From: Candidatus Magnetominusculus sp. LBB02
GTDB taxonomy: Bacteria; Nitrospirota; Thermodesulfovibrionia; Thermodesulfovibrionales; Magnetobacteriaceae
Assembly (NCBI GenBank): GCA_022321325.1
Contig: JAKOEO010000006.1
Span: forward strand, 25,501-64,497
DNA: 38,997 nucleotides
Direction of reading: 5' to 3'
Shown here piece by piece: positions 15,704 to 23,778 of the stretch (within the stretch, counting starts at the first letter, position 1; each line of letters starts with the position of its first letter). The notes beneath the pieces were generated by a model that was not told the DNA's origin, did not search any database, and saw only the letters and a program-made list of their open reading frames with translations. A program made the position numbers and the translations under genes.

Positions 15704-16716
15704 TTCCAGAACCCCTCGCTCTCGGCGGCAAGCCGTTTTTTCAGGGTCTGCCACCATATCTCATTTTCAATATACCACTTGATTGTTGCGGCAAGCCCCT
15801 CCTCTATTTTCATTTGCGGCTGCCAGCCAAGCTCAGCCGTAATCTTTGAGTTATCGAGCGCATAGCGAAAGTCATGCCCTGGGCGGTCTTTCACATATTT
15901 AAAGGCGGCCTCCCCCGTGAGTTTCGCAACCCCTAACTTTCCCATCATCGCAACGACCATATTTAATATATCGAGATTTCTCTGTTCGCTGTTGCCGCCA
16001 ATGTTATAGGCCTGCCCCTCTCTGCCTTTGTGAAATACCACATCAATGGCCTTACAGTTATCACCGACATAGAGCCAGTCTCTGACATTAGTGCCCTGTC
16101 CGTAGACGGGGACGGGCTTGCCGGTGAGCAGATTGGTTATCATCAGCGGGATGAATTTCTCTGGATATTGGTAAGGCCCATAGTTATTTGACGGTCTGAC
16201 GGTGATAACAGGAAACCCGTATGTCTTAAAGAATGCCTTAATGAGTAAATCGCCTGCGGCCTTCGAGGCGGCATATGGCGAGTTCGGGTCAAACGGTGTG
16301 GTCTCGGTAAATTTCCCGTCCCCCGTTTCAAGGCTTCCATAGACCTCGTCTGTGGAGACATGGACAAACCTTGAAACCTTTGCCTTTAGCGCCGCATCGA
16401 GAAGCACCTGAAGGCCAATGACGTTAGTTTCCAAAAAAGGGCGTGAGTTTTCAATCGAGCGGTCAACATGGCTCTCGGCTGCAAAATTAATAACGCCGTC
16501 TACCTGTCTGATGAGTTGGGCGACCGTCTGCTCATCCCCGATAGAGCCGCGTATGAAATGGTATCGGCCCGAGTCAACGCCTTCCAAATTGTCCAAATTA
16601 CCGGCATATGTCAAGGCATCCAGATTAAATATTTCATATTCAGGGTACTTCTGAAGCATATATCTGACAAAATTAGAGCCTATAAAACCGCAACATCCTG
16701 TAACAAGAATCTTCAC
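15700..16716 (-). CDS. rfbB: dTDP-glucose 4,6-dehydratase
   Basis: An extended SDR of 338 aa that turns dTDP-glucose into dTDP-4-keto-6-deoxyglucose. It shows GCCGFIGSNFVRYML, the dehydratase motif VHVSTDEVYGS (catalytic Asp-Glu), SPYAASKAAGD (Tyr-x-x-x-Lys), RPSNNYGPYQYPEKFIP and NVRDWLYVGDNCKAID. The gene lies 13 nt after rfbA and overlaps rfbD. Its product feeds a 3,5-epimerase (RmlC) that is not encoded in this window. Confidence 0.96.
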   Translation of the reverse strand: MKILVTGCCGFIGSNFVRYMLQKYPEYEIFNLDALTYAGNLDNLEGVDSGRYHFIRGSIGDEQTVAQLIRQVDGVINFAAESHVDRSIENSRPFLETNVIGLQVLLDAALKAKVSRFVHVSTDEVYGSLETGDGKFTETTPFDPNSPYAASKAAGDLLIKAFFKTYGFPVITVRPSNNYGPYQYPEKFIPLMITNLLTGKPVPVYGQGTNVRDWLYVGDNCKAIDVVFHKGREGQAYNIGGNSEQRNLDILNMVVAMMGKLGVAKLTGEAAFKYVKDRPGHDFRYALDNSKITAELGWQPQMKIEEGLAATIKWYIENEIWWQTLKKRLAAESEGFWK

Positions 16717-16729
16717 CGCAGTCTCCTAA

Positions 16730-17800
16730 TCATACCTCAACAATTGAATCGTCGCTAATCATAAGACGCAATGCCTTATGTTGATGGGCGCTTTTAATCA
16801 CCCTGGCCCCCCTGCCGATAAGGCTGTCCTCAAGGCGCTCAATGCCGTCAATGCAGGCATTGTCCAAAATAACCGAGTGTTCTATTGCGGAGTTTTTAAT
16901 GGTAACGTTATCTCCAATGCTGGTAAATGAACCTATAAATGTATTTTCTATAATAGAGTTCTTTCCTATTTTAACAGGGCCGCGAATGTTGCTGTTTGTT
17001 ACAACAGAGCCGGCTTCGATTGTCACCCTGCCAATTGTGCGGCTGTTTGCGTCCATTTTCCCTTTGATGTCATTTTTGATATACTCATCGAGGACGATAC
17101 AATTAGCCTGAAGCAGGTCGTCTTTTTTGCCGGTATCAAGCCACCAGCCGTCTAAAATCTCGCTGTCCACGGCATAGCCCATGTTGATAAGTTCCTGAAT
17201 GGCGTCGGTTATCTCCAGTTCTCCGCGTTGTGAGGGTTTGATGCGGGCGATGGCGTCAAATATCCTTTTTGTAAATATATAGACCCCGACAAGGGCAAGA
17301 TTTGAAGGAGGATTCTGGGGCTTTTCCATAAGCTCGATTACCTTGCCGTCAGAATCCAGCCGCGCCACGCCAAAACGCCGCGGGTCTTCGACCTCCTTGA
17401 GAAAAATCATCGCATCGGATTTATTTTTCTTAAAACGCGCAATAGCGGTACGTACACCTGAACTGAGAAGATTGTCGCCAAGATACATGACAAAATCGTC
17501 ATCCTTCAGGAATGACCGCGCCGAGAGGACGGCATGGGCAAGGCCAAGCGGTTTTTTCTGCACAATATAGCGCGTCTTAATGTCCCACGGTTTTCCTTCT
17601 CTCAAATAATCCCTGACGTCCTGTCCAGTTTCGGGGGAGATAATAATACCGGCATTTTTTATCTTTGCCTCGCATATATGGTCAAAGACATAACCAAGTA
17701 TAGGTTTGCCGGCAACAGGCACCAACTGCTTTGCTATAGTATGGGTCAAGGGCCGCAGCCTCGTACCTTGCCCGCCGCTTAGTATCAGCGCCTTTTTCAT
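16730..17800 (-). CDS. rfbA: Glucose-1-phosphate thymidylyltransferase, long type
   Basis: A nucleotidyltransferase with the N-terminal signature LILSGGQGTRLRPLTHTIAKQLVP, a substrate site VMYLGDNLL, and EKPQNPPSNLALVGVYIF. At 356 aa it carries an extra C-terminal left-handed beta-helix (hexapeptide repeats such as IKNSAIEHSVILDNACI) and is the 'long' RmlA form (StrD-like, TIGR01208 type) rather than the ~290-aa enterobacterial RmlA. It makes dTDP-glucose from dTTP and glucose-1-phosphate and starts the sugar operon, with a divergent promoter region upstream. Confidence 0.92.
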   Translation of the reverse strand: MKKALILSGGQGTRLRPLTHTIAKQLVPVAGKPILGYVFDHICEAKIKNAGIIISPETGQDVRDYLREGKPWDIKTRYIVQKKPLGLAHAVLSARSFLKDDDFVMYLGDNLLSSGVRTAIARFKKNKSDAMIFLKEVEDPRRFGVARLDSDGKVIELMEKPQNPPSNLALVGVYIFTKRIFDAIARIKPSQRGELEITDAIQELINMGYAVDSEILDGWWLDTGKKDDLLQANCIVLDEYIKNDIKGKMDANSRTIGRVTIEAGSVVTNSNIRGPVKIGKNSIIENTFIGSFTSIGDNVTIKNSAIEHSVILDNACIDGIERLEDSLIGRGARVIKSAHQHKALRLMISDDSIVEV

Positions 17801-17893
17801 TTTTTTCTATCCTTTATCATTATCCTGACACGTAGCAGCCCGGAGCTGCCGCCCAAAGCCTGCCGCCCAAAGCCTGCCGCCCCGGCAATTAAC

Positions 17894-17923
17894 TTGAACT
17901 TTATGGACGCTTTGTATTATAAC
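17894..17923 (+). promoter_or_regulatory. Putative promoter of the glycosylphosphotransferase gene, overlapping a minus-strand -10
   Basis: TTGAAC is followed after 18 nt by TATAAC, about 70 nt before the plus-strand gene. The same bases (17916-17921) read TATAAT on the minus strand towards rfbA, with TTGTAA 19 nt upstream. The two -10 boxes overlap, so divergent transcription of sugar synthesis and glycan initiation may be coordinated. The adjacent 14-nt duplication (GCCGCCCAAAGCCT at about 17850-17880) is also within this gap. Confidence 0.45.
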
Positions 17924-17990
17924 AGATATAGCGTGTTTTTTTACAACCCTGTGTGTTGTTCAAAGAAAACGCAGTGGAAATGAATTATCT

Positions 17991-19412
17991 ATGAAGAAAT
18001 TTATACAGTTATTATCGCTCATTACTATAGACATCGCGGCGTACTATGTGTCCCTGTACGGCGCGTGGTACTTTAGGGAAAAGGCAATCCCCTTGTTTTA
18101 TACGCCTTTGACGCCGAACTATTCCTTTGCGTATTACTCAGGGCTTTTGTGGATGCCTGCAATTTTCTTATTCTTCATAGCCTACAATAACATCTATACG
18201 GGCAGAACCCCCCTATGGGACGAAACGAAAAAGCTGATACACGCCAATACATTATCTTTTATGGTACTTATGGCCGTCGTAATGCTAGGCAAGATTCAGG
18301 GCATGGTTTCGCGCGCCGTAATATCGGCGTTGTGGGTGTTTGCAATTTTTATTTTCCCTATCTTTCATCTCTATGGTAAGAAACTGCTCTTTATATTGGG
18401 TATCACCAAAGAAAAGGTCCTCGTTCTTGGCGCCGGCAAGACAGGCAAGATAATCTCCCAATGGCTTGAAAGAGAACGGCACATCGGCTATGAAGTCATC
18501 GGTTATCTGGATGACGATGTAGAGAGAATCGGCACATTCATTGACGGGAAAAAGGTGTTTGGCCAGGTCAGGCACTACACGCGTTTCATCAAAGAACTGC
18601 AAATCCAGACCATCATCATAGCAATGCCGTCCCTGGGCCCTGAGAAGATATCTTCTCTGGCCTTTGAAATACAACAAAAAGTAAAAAACACGCTGATTGT
18701 CCCCAATCTCTACGGCATCGCTCTTTTAAACACAGAACTTCTGCATTTGTTTTACGAAGAGATATTCCTTCTAAAGGTCAGAAATAACCTGAAATCCATG
18801 TACAACATGATAATGAAAAGATTTTTCGACCTTGCGTGGGCAATATCGCTGCTGCCCTTTGTACTGTTTGCGGTGGCTGTAATAGGCATTATTACAAAAC
18901 TGTCGTCACCAGGTCCGGTCATATATAAGCAGGAAAGAATAGGAACGGGCGGGCGGCCTTTTAACTGTTATAAGTTTAGGACAATGGTCGAAGACTCTGA
19001 GAAAATCTTAGACGAGCTGCTACAAAGTAACAGCGATATGAAAGATGAGTGGGAGAAACACTGGAAATTAAGCAAAGATCCGCGTGTTACAAAGATCGGG
19101 ATGTTTCTGAGAAAGACCTCGCTTGACGAGCTTCCTCAGATCTTTAACGTCCTCAAAGGAGAGATGAGCCTCATCGGGCCGCGCCCATATCTTCCAAGAG
19201 AGATGTATGCAATTGCAAACGACATTGGAGACATCACAAAAGTGCCGCCAGGAATCACAGGGCTTTGGCAGGTATCGGGCAGGAGTTCTACGACTTATGA
19301 AAACAGAATCAGGCTTGACATCTGGTATATGATGAACTGGTCTTTAGGGCTTGACTTGTTTATCCTTTTAAGAACCATTAAGGTAGTATTATTTATGAAG
19401 GGGGTACGTTAG
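17991..19412 (+). CDS. Polyprenyl glycosylphosphotransferase, WbaP-like
   Basis: Membrane enzyme of 473 aa. The N-terminal third has about four transmembrane helices. A middle CoA-binding-3/Rossmann-like domain shows VLGAGKTGKIISQWLER and GYLDDD. The C-terminal sugar-transferase domain has MKRFFDLAWA, SPGPVIYKQERIG, CYKFRTM, DPRVTKIGMFLRKTSLDELPQ and MSLIGPRPYLPREM. These are the signatures of WbaP/WcaJ-type enzymes, which transfer a sugar-1-phosphate (galactose or glucose) to undecaprenyl phosphate and start O-antigen or exopolysaccharide repeat units. It is divergent from the rml-glf-galE operon. The sugar is not determined by sequence; galactose-1-P is plausible. Confidence 0.93.
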   Translation: MKKFIQLLSLITIDIAAYYVSLYGAWYFREKAIPLFYTPLTPNYSFAYYSGLLWMPAIFLFFIAYNNIYTGRTPLWDETKKLIHANTLSFMVLMAVVMLGKIQGMVSRAVISALWVFAIFIFPIFHLYGKKLLFILGITKEKVLVLGAGKTGKIISQWLERERHIGYEVIGYLDDDVERIGTFIDGKKVFGQVRHYTRFIKELQIQTIIIAMPSLGPEKISSLAFEIQQKVKNTLIVPNLYGIALLNTELLHLFYEEIFLLKVRNNLKSMYNMIMKRFFDLAWAISLLPFVLFAVAVIGIITKLSSPGPVIYKQERIGTGGRPFNCYKFRTMVEDSEKILDELLQSNSDMKDEWEKHWKLSKDPRVTKIGMFLRKTSLDELPQIFNVLKGEMSLIGPRPYLPREMYAIANDIGDITKVPPGITGLWQVSGRSSTTYENRIRLDIWYMMNWSLGLDLFILLRTIKVVLFMKGVR

Positions 19413-19413
19413 A

Positions 19414-20037
19414 ATGAGAAGGTTTCATGCGCTGAGTGCGATAATGTTGTCATTGGCTCTGCTATTAATTGGTGCGGCGCCTGCTGCCACAATCTTTGAG
19501 AGAATCACCTCTGCCTATAGCACGTTTAAGGATATAAGCGGCAGGTTTTCACAGGTAAGCAAGATAAAGGAACTCAATAAGGAAATGGCCTACGAGGGCG
19601 CATTCCGCCTCAAGCCACCGTCAAAGATGTCATGGAAGTACGAGGGCGATAACGAACAAGAGGTTTTCATAAACGGCGACGCCATAACAATATACAAAAA
19701 GAAGCTCAACCAGGCCGTCCGCTCTAATATTGACGAAGCGGCCATAGCCCAAACGCCGCTGGCTCTTTTAAGGGGCATCGCAGATATTGAAAGAGACTAC
19801 GATGTTACGGAAAAGAACAATGTCATGCGCCTGACGCCTAAAAACTCATCAAATAAGGTCAAATATTTCGATGTCTATCCATCGAAGGACGCGTTTCCTA
19901 TAAAGAAGATTGTCCTCTTCGACAATAACGACAACACCGTTGAGATAACCTTACAGGGCGTGAAGACAAACTCCGGCCTCTCAGATGAGTTATTTATATT
20001 TACGCCGCCCAAGGACGCTGAGATCATCAACAACTGA
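19414..20037 (+). CDS. lolA: Outer-membrane lipoprotein carrier LolA-like protein
   Basis: A signal peptide (LALLLIGAAPAATIF) leads to a 180-aa mature periplasmic protein. DISGRFSQVSKIKELNKEMAYEGAFRLKPPSKMSWKYEG is the LolA half-barrel signature (F-x-Q, then 'G.f..kpp.kmrW.Y'), followed by QEVFINGDAITIYKKKLNQ and a C-terminal VDVYPSKDAFPIKKI-like strand pair. LolA carries lipoproteins from the LolCDE complex to the outer membrane. It begins 1 nt after the glycosylphosphotransferase stop and lies 18 nt before tsaD, so the three form one plus-strand operon. Confidence 0.88.
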   Translation: MRRFHALSAIMLSLALLLIGAAPAATIFERITSAYSTFKDISGRFSQVSKIKELNKEMAYEGAFRLKPPSKMSWKYEGDNEQEVFINGDAITIYKKKLNQAVRSNIDEAAIAQTPLALLRGIADIERDYDVTEKNNVMRLTPKNSSNKVKYFDVYPSKDAFPIKKIVLFDNNDNTVEITLQGVKTNSGLSDELFIFTPPKDAEIINN

Positions 20038-20055
20038 TTTCAGAACGTACGCTTG

Positions 20056-21045
20056 ATGCCAGAAGATATAATACTTGCCATTGATACGTCATGCGACGAT
20101 ACGTCTGCTGCCGTTGTAGAGGGCGGAAGGCAGATAATTTCGAGCATCGTATCGGGGCAAAATCAGGTTCATGAGCGGTTTGGCGGCATAGTGCCGGAGC
20201 TTGCCTCACGGCGGCACCTTGAAATCATAGCAGATGTCGTTGACGAGGCGCTGAGGGCGGCCTCTATATTGCTTTCCTCTGTGAGCGCCATTGCTGTGTG
20301 TAAAGGCCCCGGCCTTGTTGGCTCTTTGATTGTGGGGACTGCCTTTGCCAAGAGCCTTGCCTATGTTCACAGGCTGCCGTTTATAGGAGTAAATCACCTT
20401 GAGGGGCATATCTGCTCTGCGTTCCTAAAAGAAGGCCAGCCTCCTACACTGCCGTTTATCTCTCTTGTAGTCTCAGGAGGCCACACAAGCCTCTACAGGG
20501 TAGACGGACTGGGGCAATACAGAGAGCTTGGCAGATCCCGTGACGATGCCGCAGGGGAGGCATATGACAAGGTGGCAAAGATGCTGGGACTGGGGTTTCC
20601 CGGAGGTCCGGCGATTGACTGTCTTGCTAAGGCCGGTAACGCAAAGGCCGTGCCATTTCCGCGCGCTTATATGCCTCACACGTTGGACTTCAGCTTCAGC
20701 GGCCTGAAGACATCGGTCAGGAGTTATATAGCAAATAATACGTTTGCCGTTGAGGACATATGCGCCTCATTTCAGGCTGCGGTAATAGACGTCCTGATAA
20801 GGAAAATCGAATGGGCAATAGAAAAAGAAAATATCGCGGCAGTGGCGCTCTCTGGCGGCGTAGCAGCCAACGACGCCCTTCGCGAAAGATTAGGACAACT
20901 CAAAGGAGTTAAGACCTATGTACCTCCCAAACCGCTCTGCACAGACAACGCCGCCATGATAGCAGCAGCCGCCCACGCGCAATTTCTAAAAGGCGAATTC
21001 GACGGTTTCAGCTTAAATCCAAAGGCATATCTGCCGGTGGGGTGA
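20056..21045 (+). CDS. tsaD: tRNA N6-adenosine threonylcarbamoyltransferase
   Basis: The Kae1/TsaD ATPase-like fold of 330 aa. IILAIDTSCDDTSAAV opens the ASKHA domain. GVNHLEGHICSAF contains the two metal-binding histidines, VVSGGHTSLYRV, DDAAGEAYDKVAKMLGLGFPGGP and GGVAANDALRERL follow. It transfers threonylcarbamoyl to A37 of ANN-decoding tRNAs and is normally essential. The start codon is the ATG at 20056; a TTG 3 nt before it is the ORF-track start. No strong Shine-Dalgarno is seen, consistent with coupling to lolA upstream. Confidence 0.96.
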   Translation: MPEDIILAIDTSCDDTSAAVVEGGRQIISSIVSGQNQVHERFGGIVPELASRRHLEIIADVVDEALRAASILLSSVSAIAVCKGPGLVGSLIVGTAFAKSLAYVHRLPFIGVNHLEGHICSAFLKEGQPPTLPFISLVVSGGHTSLYRVDGLGQYRELGRSRDDAAGEAYDKVAKMLGLGFPGGPAIDCLAKAGNAKAVPFPRAYMPHTLDFSFSGLKTSVRSYIANNTFAVEDICASFQAAVIDVLIRKIEWAIEKENIAAVALSGGVAANDALRERLGQLKGVKTYVPPKPLCTDNAAMIAAAAHAQFLKGEFDGFSLNPKAYLPVG

Positions 21046-21055
21046 AGCGCTTACT

Positions 21056-21499
21056 TCACTTAACGCCCCGTACTTCTTTTAACGCCTTATTAAAGGCGTC
21101 ATTTAATTTATCGCCTGCTACTATTGAGCTTATTTCTTTTTCTAAATAGAATACCGCGAGTTTAGCCGCATTGATTGTATTATTATCAATAACCGAAGTC
21201 AAATCATAATCAGATGAATTACGATAGTCCTTTAATATCTGAAGATATCCCGATATGTCAGTTCTATCATAATATGTCATTGTCCTTTGAATTAATATAT
21301 GTATATTTCGTATCTTATAAACATCAAATCCATTTTCAACAGTTATCATATGAAATAAGGTTTCCCTATATTTAAGAAATATGTAATAATAATACCTGCC
21401 AATTACCGTCCTACACATAGCATGAGTTATACTCTTATCTATATATTTGATATATGGCAGTTCCTCAGCCATTATCTTAAACTGATCAATCGGAAACAC
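21056..21499 (-). CDS. HEPN-like small protein (UPF0332 type)
   Basis: The 147-aa helical product has IGRYYYYIFLKYRETLF and then LQILKDYRNSSDYDLTSVIDNNTINAAKLAVFYLEKEI. The 'L..YRN.SDYD' motif followed by a long helix is the signature of UPF0332-type HEPN domains, where the Arg/Asp/Tyr set forms the potential RNase or nucleotide-binding site. HEPN proteins are frequent toxins or defence effectors. The frame starts at a GTG 1 nt after the upstream TPR-like gene; an ATG at 21472 is an alternative. The gene is AT-rich, unlike tsaD, which it faces head-on. No minimal nucleotidyltransferase partner is present. The fold call rests on the motif by eye. Confidence 0.6.
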   Translation of the reverse strand: MFPIDQFKIMAEELPYIKYIDKSITHAMCRTVIGRYYYYIFLKYRETLFHMITVENGFDVYKIRNIHILIQRTMTYYDRTDISGYLQILKDYRNSSDYDLTSVIDNNTINAAKLAVFYLEKEISSIVAGDKLNDAFNKALKEVRGVK

Positions 21500-21500
21500 A

Positions 21501-22316
21501 TCACCTGCCTAAAACTCTAACCAATACTAATATGCCAGGATATTTAGATATGATTAGTTTATAAATATATATCTCTAAATTGAACTGTTCTTCAATTGAC
21601 ATCGGCTTTGCAATTATTTTTAATGAGAAATATTTTTCATCCGGAAATTCTATATCTATGTCCTCAAATGAAAATATTTCATATACCGCCTGATTATCCT
21701 TCAGTGACTCTTTAACATATTCATAAATGTCTGAATACATTTTATTTTTCAATAGAGCCTTCCCATTTAAGTAGGATTTAACTTTAGTCATAATACTGAT
21801 TAATGGCCGAGGATCAAAATATTGTGATATCTTGGCATAGAATACATTATCATCAAAGTCTATTTCATAATTGTGGTTTACCATATTCCACAGCTCCAAT
21901 ATGGCTTGATACATTTCTTCATAATATGACATGTTTGCATATGACGTAGCAAGGTGTGATAGAACATATGCCTTCTCGTATTCAGTCGTTGCATTTTTGA
22001 GTAAATGCCTTAAAATCTCTAAAGCCGCTTCCGAATTACCCTTACTTGCTTCAATTGTCGTTTTGAGCATGGCTAATTCAAAAGGCAGTTCTCCATTAAG
22101 CATCTCAGAACACTTTCCGAATATTATTTCAGCATTTTCTATATCATCTAACAGATAATAGCATTTTATCAGCAGTATCATAGAGTCAATCAAATCTTTA
22201 GGATTTTTCTCTATATAGTCGGTGAGTTCTAAGACCAACGAACGCAACTCCTCTTCAGAGGTATGCTGCCTAAGTCTATTAGCATAGTTGACGCTTAACG
22301 GAAATGGTAACGCCAT
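21501..22316 (-). CDS. TPR-like helical protein, partner of the HEPN-like gene
   Basis: Unknown protein of 271 aa. Residues about 20-170 look like helical TPR/alpha-alpha repeats (EEELRSLVLELTDYIEKNPKD, DDIENAEIIFGKCSEM, GNSEAALEILRHLLKNA, EYEKAYVLSHLATSYAN). The C-terminal part (about 205-271) is a mixed alpha/beta segment (FSLKIIAKPMSIEEQFNLEIYIYKLI, ILVLVRVLG) that may be a separate domain. It is the first gene of a two-gene AT-rich unit; both genes have GGCAGGTG before their starts. A plausible role is an antitoxin or sensor for the HEPN protein; this is inference from context only. Confidence 0.6.
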   Translation of the reverse strand: MALPFPLSVNYANRLRQHTSEEELRSLVLELTDYIEKNPKDLIDSMILLIKCYYLLDDIENAEIIFGKCSEMLNGELPFELAMLKTTIEASKGNSEAALEILRHLLKNATTEYEKAYVLSHLATSYANMSYYEEMYQAILELWNMVNHNYEIDFDDNVFYAKISQYFDPRPLISIMTKVKSYLNGKALLKNKMYSDIYEYVKESLKDNQAVYEIFSFEDIDIEFPDEKYFSLKIIAKPMSIEEQFNLEIYIYKLIISKYPGILVLVRVLGR

Positions 22317-22372
22317 CAGCGCACCTGCCTGATATTATTTGAAAATCCTGTCATCTTCCAATCACCTTCATT

Positions 22373-22402
22373 ACCATAACACAACATTGAACAGCCTGTC
22401 AA
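22373..22402 (-). promoter_or_regulatory. Promoter of the TPR/HEPN gene pair
   Basis: On the minus strand a perfect TTGACA is followed after 18 nt by TATGGT, with TG one base before it (extended -10). It lies in the 89-nt gap after the lipoprotein gene, 57 nt before the TPR-like start. The pair is thus transcribed as its own unit. Confidence 0.55.
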
Positions 22403-22405
22403 TGT

Positions 22406-23062
22406 TTAGCGTAGTTTGTCTTTGTATGTGGTCTCTGTCTCAGTCTTTAGCAGGCGTCTTATTGTGTCGTTATTTGTGTCTTTTACCTTTCTGAATACCA
22501 GAGGGTTTCCTTCAAATAGTTCTTCATGTTTACTTATGAATTGCTGCAATTGTTTTGTATCTGAAGTAAGAATAAACTCATCGGCATCGGCTGCCCCTTT
22601 TGCGTTTTCATAACTTATCTCTTTGCTGTGCCTTTGCAGATAGTCCTTGTCTAAATTAAACGTATAAACGTACATTGTGCTCTCATCTATAAAGTCTATT
22701 CTTAATATATTATGCACCTTCTTTCCTTTGTACTCTGTTAACATCATATCAATATAATATGAACCCGCTATATTAACAAGATTAAACTCAATAATCTCTA
22801 CATTATGATTAGTCTTTTCATTTTCCTCTACAACCCAATAATATGAGGTCTTGTTGTTCGGATTATAATAAATATTGTAAATGTTGGTTTCATTAATCCA
22901 TTGGCCGTATAGCAATTTATTATATACAAAATTAGACCCGTCCTCAGCCGCTATCCCGTGCAGGGACTGAACGAGGCAGCCGCTCATAGAAATTAAAAGA
23001 GCCGCCGCTAACATAGCGACCGCTAATTTATAAATAACGCGGTACCGGTAGTTACAACCCAT
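22406..23062 (-). CDS. Predicted lipoprotein, AT-rich, unknown function
   Basis: The N-terminus is basic (MGCNYRYRVIYK), followed by a hydrophobic core and the lipobox ISMSGC, so it is a lipoprotein after cleavage before Cys28. The mature part (about 190 aa) is rich in Asn, Tyr and Lys, with beta-type segments (LLYGQWINETNIYNIYYNPNN, YYWVVEENEKTNHNVEIIEFNLVN, LRIDFIDESTMYVYTFNLD) and a charged helical C-terminus. It resembles small immunity or surface lipoproteins but I find no family. It has its own promoter and belongs to the same AT-rich insert as the HEPN pair. Confidence 0.65.
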   Translation of the reverse strand: MGCNYRYRVIYKLAVAMLAAALLISMSGCLVQSLHGIAAEDGSNFVYNKLLYGQWINETNIYNIYYNPNNKTSYYWVVEENEKTNHNVEIIEFNLVNIAGSYYIDMMLTEYKGKKVHNILRIDFIDESTMYVYTFNLDKDYLQRHSKEISYENAKGAADADEFILTSDTKQLQQFISKHEELFEGNPLVFRKVKDTNNDTIRRLLKTETETTYKDKLR

Positions 23063-23110
23063 CTATCGCCTAAGCGGCATGTCTACTATTGAGGTAAATG
23101 ACATATGGCT

Positions 23111-23139
23111 ATTATACAGATGTCGTATGTTTAATGCAA
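23111..23139 (-). promoter_or_regulatory. Promoter of the AT-rich lipoprotein gene
   Basis: Minus strand TTGCAT, 17-nt spacer and perfect TATAAT, 49 nt upstream of the lipoprotein start. The spacing is optimal. Confidence 0.55.
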
Positions 23140-23213
23140 TGGCAGTGCAGGGTGCCCTTGACAATATCGCGGCATTAGTGCAACAATGGATAGGTTAGGG
23201 TAAGGATAATTAT

Positions 23214-23777
23214 ATGGTAAAATATTTCATGGTTACGTTGATTGGATGTGCCTTTGCGGTGCTTGTCGCGTGTTCTGATAAGCAGGCGCCTGCACCTGAG
23301 GTCAGCATTAATCAGGATACGCTTGCTAAGCAAAAGCAGGAGGCTCAACATCCTGTCAATCGTCCCGACATCTCAAACGAACGACCCTCCCCACATCAGG
23401 AAACCGGCGAAAAGCATCAACTTGATATCGTTGTCCCTGAAAATGTAAGGGATAAGTGGCAGGCTGTTAAATTTTCTATTCGTGATAAGAAGGCCGATAA
23501 GACTCAAACTGTCACCGTCCAACTCGGCTCTGAATACACAGTTGCCGGTACGTCAATTACCATAAAGCCAACCGTGTTCCTGCCTGATTTCAAGATGGAC
23601 TCACATACTATTACATCAGTCAGCGCGGAGCTGAATAATCCCGCCGTCAATGTCGTTATCTCAGACACTGATAAGGAACTCTTCAAGGGCTGGCTCTACT
23701 CGAAATATCCCGATGTCCATCCATTTGAACATGACACGTTTGCCATTATTTTGGTTGAGGCGGTAAGGAAAGGTTGA
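23214..23777 (+). CDS. DUF2155-like lipoprotein
   Basis: The lipobox is VLVAC after a short signal peptide. A low-complexity charged linker (about 25-75) leads to a C-terminal beta domain with KWQAVKFSIRDKKADKTQTVTV, LGSEYTVAGTSITIKP, and FKGWLYSKYPDVHPFEHDTFAI. The 'F.GW....P....FEH..F' ending is the DUF2155 signature, a family of periplasmic proteins usually of unknown function. It is followed 1 nt later by the CooC-like gene, which suggests joint expression, though a lipoprotein and a cytosolic metallochaperone are an odd pairing. Confidence 0.7.
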   Translation: MVKYFMVTLIGCAFAVLVACSDKQAPAPEVSINQDTLAKQKQEAQHPVNRPDISNERPSPHQETGEKHQLDIVVPENVRDKWQAVKFSIRDKKADKTQTVTVQLGSEYTVAGTSITIKPTVFLPDFKMDSHTITSVSAELNNPAVNVVISDTDKELFKGWLYSKYPDVHPFEHDTFAIILVEAVRKG

Positions 23778-23778
23778 T

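Noticed and set aside
21042-21059. GTGAAG-CGCTTA-CTTCAC inverted repeat between converging tsaD and the HEPN-like gene
   Set aside because: The stem is only 6 bp and no T-run follows on either strand; terminator not supported.
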